DNA of 64,000 nucleotides from Halogeometricum sp. S3BR5-2. Lineage in GTDB: Archaea > Halobacteriota > Halobacteria > Halobacteriales > Haloferacaceae. Of this stretch, positions 16,760-24,810 are shown in pieces; position 1 is the first letter of the stretch, and the number at the start of each line of letters is the position of its first letter. The notes beneath the pieces were generated by a model. That model was given only the letters and a program-made list of their open reading frames with translations. It ran no database searches and had not been told where the DNA came from. The stretch is from contig NZ_JAMQOQ010000004.1 of NCBI RefSeq assembly GCF_031624635.1, positions 186,001-250,000 on the forward strand, in the 5' to 3' direction. Both the position numbers and the translations under genes were made by a program.

Positions 16760-16870
16760 GACGTTTCGCTCTCTGACATCCCGACGTCGGAGATTCAACG
16801 ACACCTTCAAGAAAACATCTAGTTCAATACCATTGATATAACAATACAGACCTACTCCGGATGTGAAGAC

Positions 16871-17377
16871 ATGCCACTGGCGATACGACCGCCCGCGGTG
16901 CGGGGTAATGTCACCGATATCGGGGAGGATGACCTCTACGAGATGCTCGGCAACCCACGACGGCGACACACGCTCCGATACCTGCGCGAACGCGACGGCC
17001 CCGTCGCCATCGGCGAACTCGCGGAGCACATCGCGGCGGCGGAGAACGGTATCCCGGTCGAGGAAGTGACGCACGCGCAACGGAAGAGCGCGTACACGGC
17101 GCTCTATCAGAACCACCTCAAGAAGTTAGCTGACTCCGGGTTCGTGCAGGCGGAGCGACGGTGGGTCGACGTCGAACTCACGCCGGCCGCGAAGCGCCTT
17201 GATTTCGGATTCGACGGACACGCCGGCGAGGCGCAGCACTCGAGTCGGTACGCCGTCGCGCTCTCGTTCCTCAGTATCGTAACGGCCGCCGCCTTCTCGT
17301 TCGGGCTACTGTCGCCGCTTACCGCCGCTGCCTCGTTCGGCGTTCTCCTCGTCGCGTTGTTCGTCGTCTCGACGTAG
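16871..17377 (+). CDS. DUF7344-like winged-helix regulator with membrane tail
   Basis: A 168-residue protein. Residues about 20-110 form a haloarchaeal winged-helix domain (DDLYEMLGNPRRRHTLRYLR, then AQRKSAYTALYQNHLKKL and LTPAAKRLDF). Two C-terminal hydrophobic helices (about 127-147 and 150-166) would tether it to the membrane. The NPRRRHTLRYL segment is diagnostic of the DUF7344-type family. The target genes are unknown. The next gene downstream is a giant exported protein, which makes control of surface proteins a plausible but unproven role. Confidence 0.8.
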   Translation: MPLAIRPPAVRGNVTDIGEDDLYEMLGNPRRRHTLRYLRERDGPVAIGELAEHIAAAENGIPVEEVTHAQRKSAYTALYQNHLKKLADSGFVQAERRWVDVELTPAAKRLDFGFDGHAGEAQHSSRYAVALSFLSIVTAAAFSFGLLSPLTAAASFGVLLVALFVVST

Positions 17378-17847
17378 TCGTCACCGGTCGTCGGTTCGAG
17401 GGGGCGATTGACGCCGCCGGTGGCTCTGCGCTTCTCCACTCCGCCGCTCTGTTTTCACTTTTTGCTTCCCGATTCCTCCGCGTTCGTGCTCTGTGCTTCA
17501 CTCCCTCCTCGACAGGCGTTTTTCCTCGCCCGCCTCCTTCCGCTTCCGCTCTCGTTCGCGCTTCCTCCGCCTCGCCGTTCCTCCCGCTCCCGACGAGCAA
17601 CCCCGAGACCGCGTTCACACTTCCCTAACCGCTCGACGCGAGACGTAGTTAGCGCGGTGATAATCATCGAAACAGTACGTTACTCTCTACCAACGTCTCG
17701 ATACCGCTCGGTATTGTGCTAATAGTGATACATCTGTCAGTACGTTCAATTTTCACCCGGTTCGGTGGGTGGACTGCCGTTTCTCGGGTCACGTATGGAA
17801 TCGATTCGGTGATCAGACGCGATTCGACGACACAAACAGATGATGAC
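17378..17847. other. Long intergenic region with polypyrimidine tract
   Basis: This 470-nt gap contains a strongly C/T-rich plus strand from about 17428 to 17592, then AT-rich sequence with a perfect inverted repeat at 17701-17714. No coding frame there looks real. The right part should hold the promoter and a long leader of the giant exported protein gene. Confidence 0.6.
17701..17714 (+). promoter_or_regulatory. Inverted repeat upstream of giant surface protein
   Basis: ATACCG-CT-CGGTAT, perfect 6-bp arms with a 2-nt spacer, 134 nt before the start codon. It may be an operator; no TATA box at a defined distance could be assigned. Confidence 0.4.
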
Positions 17848-20800
17848 ATGAACGAACCAGAGACGAACCGACTCACCGCCGTCGTCTTGGCGGTGATGAT
17901 GATAACGTCGGTGTTCGCCGGCACCTTCGCCTTCTCGGGCGCGGTGGCGGCGGCGCCGGGAGAGGTCCTCTACCGCGTGAACGCGGGCGGAGGGGGAGTC
18001 ACCGGAGCCGACGCGCCGGAGTGGTCCGGCGATTGGCAGCAGTATCAAACGGGAAACAGCCAAACCTACAGTACGGGCGACTCCGTTTCGCTCGGACCGT
18101 CCGTTCCATCGGGGACGCCCGCGGGCGTCTTCCAGAGCGAGGTGTACGGCGACCAGCAGTGGACGTTCTCCGAGAACATCCAAGCCGGTCAACCGTACGA
18201 AGTCCGGCTGTACTTCGCCGAGATATACGCCACCAGTGACGAGGAACGGCTCTTCGACGTCGCTGTCGAGGGCGAACAGGTGCTGAACGACTACGATATC
18301 CACGCCGACGTCGGCCACGACGCGGGCGTGATGAAGTCCTACACCGTGACGCCCTCGGACGGCGCCATCGACGTCGCACTCACGACAGTCCAGGACAACG
18401 CCAAGATTTCGGCCGTCGAAATCGTCTCTGCCGGGCCCGAACCGAACACGCTCGGCGGTCCGTCGAGCGTCGACTTCGGCTCGGTTCTCAGCGGCGAGTC
18501 CGAGACACAGACGGTCGCCGTGACCAATCTCGGCGGCGACGACGACGCCAGCATCGCCATCGACGGCGTCTCCGTCGACGGCGACGACGCGTTCTCGGCG
18601 GGGTCGGCGTCTCAGACGACGCTCGCCCCCGGCGAGTCCGCGGAGATTCCGGTGACGTTCTCGCCGTCGAGCGCCGACTCCGCGAGCGCGACGCTTTCGA
18701 TCGCACACAGCGGGTCGAACGACCCGCTGACGGTGTCGCTCTCGGGCGATGGAGCGAGCGCGGTCGACCCCGACTTCACGAAGAGCAAGCTCGACGGGTT
18801 CAGCGCGGGTAACCCGACGGCTATCGACGTCGGTCCCGACGGGCGCTTCTACGTCTCGGTGCAGAGCGGCACCGTCTACGTGCTCGACGTCGAACGCACG
18901 GGCGACGACAGCTACGAGGTCGTCGGGCAGTTCGCGACCGACGCGATCAAGCAGATTCCCAACCACGACGACTTCGGGGAGTACAACGCGGGCGAGAACG
19001 ACCGACAGATCACCGGTCTGACCGTCGGCGGGACGGCCGAGAATCCGATCGTCTACGTCTCTTCCAGCGACCCGTCGATCGACGTGGGGCAGGACGACGA
19101 CGACACGGACACGAACTCCGGTACGATCTCTCGACTGACCCTCTCGCCGGGAAGCGACGGCGTGCTCCAATCGAGCGAGGTCGACCACGACGTGATGGTG
19201 CTCGGACTGCCGCGGTCCGAGGAGAACCACGCGACCAACGGACTCGACCTTTCGGCCGACGGCGACACGCTGTACGTCGCCCAGGGCGGGAATACGAACA
19301 AGGGTGCGCCGGGCGACAACTTCGGACACACCCCCGAGTTCGCGCTCTCGGCCGCCATTCTGGAAATCGATATCGCGCAGATAGAGAGCGACTACCAGGC
19401 GAAGAATCTCCAGAGCTACGACGGAAGCTATCCCGACCTGGAGTTCTACTACGCCATCCCCACGATTCAGAACGACGACGGGACGGACGGCGACGACCTT
19501 CCCTTCGGCGGAAACGACGGGATCAACCAGGCCAAGATAGTCGAAGACGGGCCGGTCCAGGTCTACTCGCCCGGCTACCGCAACCCGTACGACCTCGTCG
19601 TTACGACGAGCGGCCAGATCTACGCCGCCGACCACGGACCGAACGGCGGTTGGGGCGGCCAACCGGCCGACGCCAGCGGGAACATCGTGGCCGACGCCAC
19701 GTCGGTGACGAACCACCCGAACGAGGACGGAAGCTACTCGAAGAGCGACGAACTCGTCAAGGTCGACGAGGGCGTCTACGGCGGCCACGCCGCGCCCATC
19801 CGCGCGAACCCGACGGGCGCGGACATCTACGACGAGAACGGGAACCTGGTGTTCGACATCACGGAATCGAACTCGCCCGTTCCGGCGAGCATGGTGAACC
19901 CGGTCGAGGCGGACTACATCCCGCCGACGAGCGGGTCGCCCGACCCGGGTGCGCCCGCCGGTAGCGCGAACACGATGGTGGACCAGAACGGCGACAAGGT
20001 TCTGTTCGGTCCCACCGGCGGCACGGCCGAGTACACCGCCTCGAACTTCGGCGGCGCGATGCAGGGCGACCTCCTGCAGGTCGAACTCGGTGGCTCGATC
20101 AAGCGCATCCAGCTTAGCGCCGACGGCGAGACGGCGACGAACGTCGAAACGGTGTTCAACACCGGCTCGCAGCCGCTCGGTATCGCGACTGTCGGCGACG
20201 ACGGCCCGTTCCCGGGCGTCGTGCTGACGGCGAACCGCGGGAGCGGCGACGTGACGATCTTCGAGCCGGTCGACTACGGCACCGACGGTAGCGGCGACGG
20301 GCAGCAGTGCACCGGCGCCGACGACGCCTCACTCGACGAGGACGGCGACGGCTACGACAACGCCGACGAACTCGACGCGGGCACCGACCCGTGTTCCGCG
20401 GCGTCCACGCCCGCCGACTTCGACGGCGACGGCGAATCGAACCTCAACGACCCGGACGACGATAATGACGGCCTCGACGACACCGAGGACCCGTTCGCCG
20501 TCGACCCGAACAACGGTCTCGACACGGCGCTCCCCGTCCAGTACGACTTCTCCGAACTCGGTCTGTTCGGCGAGAGCGGTCAGGGCTGGACCGGGCTCAT
20601 GACGAACGGGCAGGACTACCAGGAGCTGTACGACCCGACGGAGATGACCGTCGGCGGCGCCGCGGAGGTGCTGACGGTCGAAGGAGTTCCGAACGGCGAC
20701 GCCTACTCGGACACCAACACGCAGCAGTACGGCTTCCAGTTCGGCGTCGACGCGCCGGACCAGCCGTTCACCGTCGAGACGACGGTGAGCAGCTTCCCGG

Positions 20801-23800
20801 AGAACCCGGAGAACTACCAGTCCGCCGGCCTGTTCGTCGGCACCGGAGACCAGTCGAACTACGTGAAGCTGGTCGCCGCGGCCGACGGCGGCACCGGCGG
20901 CGTCCAGTTCGCGAAAGAGGTCGACGACTCCTTCGAGAGCCAGGGCGTCACCAGCGACAGTGCCGTCGCGGGCGGCTCTCCGACGCTTCGGATGACCGTC
21001 GACCCGACGACCGATCCGGTGCCGAACAACGGCGTCGAAGAATTCGCGGTCACGGCCGAGTACGAGATCGACGGCGAGACGACTCAGGTCGACACCACGG
21101 CGGTGCCGGCGAGCTGGTTCGACTCGTCCGACGGTGTCGCGCCGGCGGTGGGCGTTATCTCGACGTCCAACGGTGCGAGCGCGTTCCCGGCGACGTGGAC
21201 CGACATCTCGGTCGACTACGTGAACCCGCCCGCGAACGCCCCGCCGACGGCCGACGCCGGCGCGGACGTCACCGTCGAGGAGGGCCAGCAGGTCACCCTC
21301 GACGGGTCCGGTTCGTCCGACCCGGACGGCGACGCGCTGGGCTACACGTGGACGCAGACGGCAGGGAGCCCGTCCGGACTGCTCGACATGAGCGACGGTC
21401 AGCAGGCGCCGTTCATCGCCCCCGACGTGGACGGCGACGCGGTGTTCACCTTCGAGTTGAGCGTCTCGGACGGCGAGGACTCGGCGACCGACACCGTGAA
21501 CGTCACCGTCGAGGACACCGACACCGACGGCGGAGACGGCACGCAGACCGTCGCTGAGTTCGTCGCCGGCGAGGACGGTATCGTCGATAACGCGGAGGTT
21601 CAGCAGGCTATCAACTGGTGGGCCACCGGCGCGGCGGTGCCCGGAACCGACGGCGCGACGGTCGACAACGCGCAGATACAGCAACTCGTCAACGTGTGGG
21701 CGACCGGCGCCTCCGTGACGACACCCGAAGAGGAGACCACCGGTTCGGCGCTGGTCGAAATCACGCCCGACAGCGGCAACATCGACCAATCGACTTACGG
21801 CGGCGACACGTTCCAGGTGACGAACACCGGCGAGAAGAACATCACGTCGGTGAGCTTCGACCTCGGCACGTCGTCGATGCCGGACATGGTGTTCGACCCG
21901 CAGGGTACCGCAGGTGACCCGACGGGCGAAGGCCTCAACATCGCCAGCGACGGCGGAACGGGAATCATCACCCAACCCGGCACCGGCGAGGCGTTCTCTC
22001 AGCCCCACAACGGCCAGAACGCCGACGACGGCTACGACGTGATGACCGTCGAGTTCGACGACTTCCAGTCGGACGAGACGGCGACGTTCTGGGTCGACAA
22101 CGACCCGACCAGCATCAAGGGCGCCACGGTCGGCTCTCAGGAGGCCGGTCCGGTCTCAGGTCTGGAACTCGCTCGTGCGACGGTCACTGTCACGTACGAG
22201 GACGGCACGACCCAGACCACTCAGCTGATGGGTGACGGCAGCGTCGGCGGCGCGACCGCCGTCGTGACCGGAGACGAAGCCCCCGCGCCCTCGGTCGGCG
22301 CGCAGGGCGTCTCGCTCGATTCGAGCGTTCTCGACGACTACCACAGCGGTGCGACCGTCTCGCAGGCGGACCAGACCGTCACGGTCACCGGCCAGCCCGG
22401 CGAGACCGTCACGCTCGTTCGCGTCGAGGGCGAACTCGCGCTGAGCAACGTTCCGAACGGCGGCTACGACGTCGAAGACCTGGAAGCGAACAACGCGGTC
22501 GACGTTCAGTACTACACCGCTACCCTCGACTCGAACGGCGAGGCGACGGTGCCGGTCACGCTGACTAGCTCGGCCGACGACGGCGACGAGGCCGGTTACA
22601 ACTACTTCGTCGCCGCGCACGGTGAGGCCTCGGGCGACACGGGCCTCGCCTCGAACGTCGTCGTACTGAAGTACGACCAAGACGCGGGCGACGGTTCCGA
22701 CGGTCAGTCCGGCGACGTCGTCTTCGCCGTGAACGCCGGCGGCTCGGAGTACACCGCGGTCGACGGCACGGTCTACGAGGCCGACACGAACTTCGACGGC
22801 GGCAGCGCGTTCAGCACCGGCAGCGCCGGAACGCCCTCGACCCCGGAGATCGGGAACACCGAGGACGACCCGCTCTACCGGACCGAACGGTACGGCGACC
22901 CGTTCAGCTACGACATCCCCGTCTCGGAGAGCGGAACCTACGAGGTCACGCTCCAGTTCGCCGAGATCTACCAGGGCGTCTCCTCGAACGACGGAGACGC
23001 CGACCAGATCGGCGACCGCGTGTTCAGTGCGAACGTCGAAGGCGGCGAGGTCGAACTCGATGAGTACGACCTCTACGCCGACGTCGGCGCGCTGAACGCC
23101 ACGGAGAAGACCTACACGGTCGAGGTAACCGATGGCACGCTGAACATCGACTTCAGCGCGTCCGCGGACAACGCGAAGATCTCCGCGATCAAGGTGACTC
23201 AGACTGATGGTAGCTCGAACGGCGGCTCCGGCTCGGCCGACTTCGCCGTGACGGCGAACAGCGGTATCGACGCGAGCACCTACGGCGGCGGCTCGCTCTC
23301 GATCGCGAACACCGGCGACAAGCAGATCACGTCGGTCACCTACGACCTGAGCACCGCCGTGCTCTCGGACGTCGTCTTCGACCCCGAGGGTACCGCCGGT
23401 GACTCCGGCTCGAAGGGCTTCTCGCCCGACGGCGGCGCGAGCGCGACCGGCCTGCAGGGCGGGTCGTTCGCCGCGCCGCACGACGGACAGAGCGGCGCCG
23501 ACGGCTACGACGAACTGACGGCGACGTTCGACGACTTCGACGGCGGCGAGACGTTCGCCTTCTCCGTCGACATCGACCCGACCAGCATCAAGAACGCGCA
23601 GGGCACCGGTGCCGCCGGCTCCGTCTCCGGACTGGAGATGACCGGCGCGACCGTCACGGTCGAGTACGCCGACGGCAGCACGCAGACGACGGCGCTGTTC
23701 GGCGACGGGAGCGACGGCGGCGCGGAAGCCGCCGCGAAGACCGACGTCGCCCCCGCGCCGGCGCTCGGCGTCGAGGGCGTCTCGCTCGATTCGAGTGCGC

Positions 23801-24687
23801 TCGACGCACAGCACGGCGCGGCGACCGTCTCGCAGGCGGACCAGACCGTCACGGTCTCCGGTCCCGCCGGCGCGACGGTCTCCCTGCTCCACGTCGAGGG
23901 ACAACTCGAACTCGCTAACCAGGCCGACGGCTACGAACTCGTCGACTACGAGGCCAACACGGCCGAGAACGTCGACTATCAGACCGTCCAGCTCGGCACC
24001 GACGGCGAGGCGACGGTTGACGTCTCCCTCACCAACACGTCGAGCTCCGGCGCCGAGGGCGGCTACAACCACTTCGTCGCCGCCGTGCAGGACGGCGACG
24101 GCGACACCGGCCTCACCTCGAACGTCGTCGTGCTGAAGTACGACGAGAGCGCGGGTGACGACGGTTCGTCCGGCGCGCAGGTCCTCTACCGCGTGAACGC
24201 GGGCGGAGACACGGTCGCTGCCGTCGACGCCGGTCCCGAGTGGGTCGGCGCGACCGGCGCCGGTTCGACGTACCTCGCCTCGGTCGGGCCCGACGGCGGC
24301 AACTACGCCGCCGGGGCGGACGTTACGGTCGACGACACGGTTCCGTCGTCCACCCCCGACGCCGTGTTCGACACCGAGCGCTACGGGGAGATGACGTGGG
24401 AGTTCGCGGCGGACGCGGGGCAAGAGGTCGAGGTGCGTCTGTACTTCGCCAACTCGTTCCCCGGCACGAGCGACCCTGGCGACCGCGCGTTCAACGTCTC
24501 CGTCGAGGGCCAACAGGTCCTCACGCAGTACGATCCGGTGGCCGACGTGGGCCACGCGACGGGGACGATGAAGAGTTTCACCGCGACCGAGGACGGCGAC
24601 GGCACGGTCACCGTCACCTTCGAGACGGGCGCGGCGGAGAAACCCGAGGTTCGAGCCATCGAGATTCTCGCGGAGGACGACGCGTAG
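17848..24687 (+). CDS. Giant exported multidomain protein: three malectin domains, sugar-dehydrogenase propeller, PKD, degenerate dockerin
   Basis: A 2279-residue protein. The ATG at 17848 gives a haloarchaeal surface-protein signal peptide ending FSGAVAAAPG. Approximate domain order is: malectin 1 (39-195, VLYRVNAGG); Ig-like choice-of-anchor-D type domain (198-302); glucose/sorbosone dehydrogenase-like beta-propeller (307-815, PGYRNPYDLVV); Asp-rich calcium-binding thrombospondin-3-type repeats (825-891); a concanavalin-like domain (892-1126); one K319/PKD domain (1129-1230); a degenerate dockerin-like pair (1232-1293, EDGIVDNAEVQQAIN and ATVDNAQIQQLVN); module A copy 1 (1300-1615); malectin 2 (1624-1789); module A copy 2 (1795-2108); malectin 3 (2111-2279). 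There is no C-terminal anchor. It probably binds and oxidises carbohydrates outside the cell, and may be tethered by the cohesins encoded downstream. Confidence 0.85.
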   Translation: MNEPETNRLTAVVLAVMMITSVFAGTFAFSGAVAAAPGEVLYRVNAGGGGVTGADAPEWSGDWQQYQTGNSQTYSTGDSVSLGPSVPSGTPAGVFQSEVYGDQQWTFSENIQAGQPYEVRLYFAEIYATSDEERLFDVAVEGEQVLNDYDIHADVGHDAGVMKSYTVTPSDGAIDVALTTVQDNAKISAVEIVSAGPEPNTLGGPSSVDFGSVLSGESETQTVAVTNLGGDDDASIAIDGVSVDGDDAFSAGSASQTTLAPGESAEIPVTFSPSSADSASATLSIAHSGSNDPLTVSLSGDGASAVDPDFTKSKLDGFSAGNPTAIDVGPDGRFYVSVQSGTVYVLDVERTGDDSYEVVGQFATDAIKQIPNHDDFGEYNAGENDRQITGLTVGGTAENPIVYVSSSDPSIDVGQDDDDTDTNSGTISRLTLSPGSDGVLQSSEVDHDVMVLGLPRSEENHATNGLDLSADGDTLYVAQGGNTNKGAPGDNFGHTPEFALSAAILEIDIAQIESDYQAKNLQSYDGSYPDLEFYYAIPTIQNDDGTDGDDLPFGGNDGINQAKIVEDGPVQVYSPGYRNPYDLVVTTSGQIYAADHGPNGGWGGQPADASGNIVADATSVTNHPNEDGSYSKSDELVKVDEGVYGGHAAPIRANPTGADIYDENGNLVFDITESNSPVPASMVNPVEADYIPPTSGSPDPGAPAGSANTMVDQNGDKVLFGPTGGTAEYTASNFGGAMQGDLLQVELGGSIKRIQLSADGETATNVETVFNTGSQPLGIATVGDDGPFPGVVLTANRGSGDVTIFEPVDYGTDGSGDGQQCTGADDASLDEDGDGYDNADELDAGTDPCSAASTPADFDGDGESNLNDPDDDNDGLDDTEDPFAVDPNNGLDTALPVQYDFSELGLFGESGQGWTGLMTNGQDYQELYDPTEMTVGGAAEVLTVEGVPNGDAYSDTNTQQYGFQFGVDAPDQPFTVETTVSSFPENPENYQSAGLFVGTGDQSNYVKLVAAADGGTGGVQFAKEVDDSFESQGVTSDSAVAGGSPTLRMTVDPTTDPVPNNGVEEFAVTAEYEIDGETTQVDTTAVPASWFDSSDGVAPAVGVISTSNGASAFPATWTDISVDYVNPPANAPPTADAGADVTVEEGQQVTLDGSGSSDPDGDALGYTWTQTAGSPSGLLDMSDGQQAPFIAPDVDGDAVFTFELSVSDGEDSATDTVNVTVEDTDTDGGDGTQTVAEFVAGEDGIVDNAEVQQAINWWATGAAVPGTDGATVDNAQIQQLVNVWATGASVTTPEEETTGSALVEITPDSGNIDQSTYGGDTFQVTNTGEKNITSVSFDLGTSSMPDMVFDPQGTAGDPTGEGLNIASDGGTGIITQPGTGEAFSQPHNGQNADDGYDVMTVEFDDFQSDETATFWVDNDPTSIKGATVGSQEAGPVSGLELARATVTVTYEDGTTQTTQLMGDGSVGGATAVVTGDEAPAPSVGAQGVSLDSSVLDDYHSGATVSQADQTVTVTGQPGETVTLVRVEGELALSNVPNGGYDVEDLEANNAVDVQYYTATLDSNGEATVPVTLTSSADDGDEAGYNYFVAAHGEASGDTGLASNVVVLKYDQDAGDGSDGQSGDVVFAVNAGGSEYTAVDGTVYEADTNFDGGSAFSTGSAGTPSTPEIGNTEDDPLYRTERYGDPFSYDIPVSESGTYEVTLQFAEIYQGVSSNDGDADQIGDRVFSANVEGGEVELDEYDLYADVGALNATEKTYTVEVTDGTLNIDFSASADNAKISAIKVTQTDGSSNGGSGSADFAVTANSGIDASTYGGGSLSIANTGDKQITSVTYDLSTAVLSDVVFDPEGTAGDSGSKGFSPDGGASATGLQGGSFAAPHDGQSGADGYDELTATFDDFDGGETFAFSVDIDPTSIKNAQGTGAAGSVSGLEMTGATVTVEYADGSTQTTALFGDGSDGGAEAAAKTDVAPAPALGVEGVSLDSSALDAQHGAATVSQADQTVTVSGPAGATVSLLHVEGQLELANQADGYELVDYEANTAENVDYQTVQLGTDGEATVDVSLTNTSSSGAEGGYNHFVAAVQDGDGDTGLTSNVVVLKYDESAGDDGSSGAQVLYRVNAGGDTVAAVDAGPEWVGATGAGSTYLASVGPDGGNYAAGADVTVDDTVPSSTPDAVFDTERYGEMTWEFAADAGQEVEVRLYFANSFPGTSDPGDRAFNVSVEGQQVLTQYDPVADVGHATGTMKSFTATEDGDGTVTVTFETGAAEKPEVRAIEILAEDDA
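21745..22690 (+). repeat. Module A, copy 1, of the giant protein
   Basis: This segment encodes about 315 residues that recur once more downstream. Shared landmarks are the STYGG start, VFDP.GTAGD, DPTSIK, VSLDSS and a nearly identical SQADQTVTV, ending SNVVVLKYD. The copies are clearly diverged, so the duplication is old. Confidence 0.8.
23230..24170 (+). repeat. Module A, copy 2, of the giant protein
   Basis: Second copy of the 315-residue module, again followed by a malectin domain. The duplicated unit is therefore module A plus malectin. Confidence 0.8.
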
Positions 24688-24810
24688 ACTCGTCCGCTCC
24701 TCCGAACGACGAGCCGACGCACCGCGCTCGTCGGACCGCCGTCGGGACGACTCCCGGCACCGCATCGCGCGCCAACCACCGAAGCGAACACAGCGAATCA
24801 AAACCAACTG

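Larger units (their letters stand above)
16554..16870. other. Divergent intergenic region, nrdR / wHTH regulator
   Basis: This 317-nt gap holds the two NrdR-like sites near its left end, a separate inverted repeat at 16740-16759, and an AT-rich element (GATATAAC, about 16834-16841) that could serve the rightward regulator gene. No gene or structured RNA is recognised. Confidence 0.6.
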
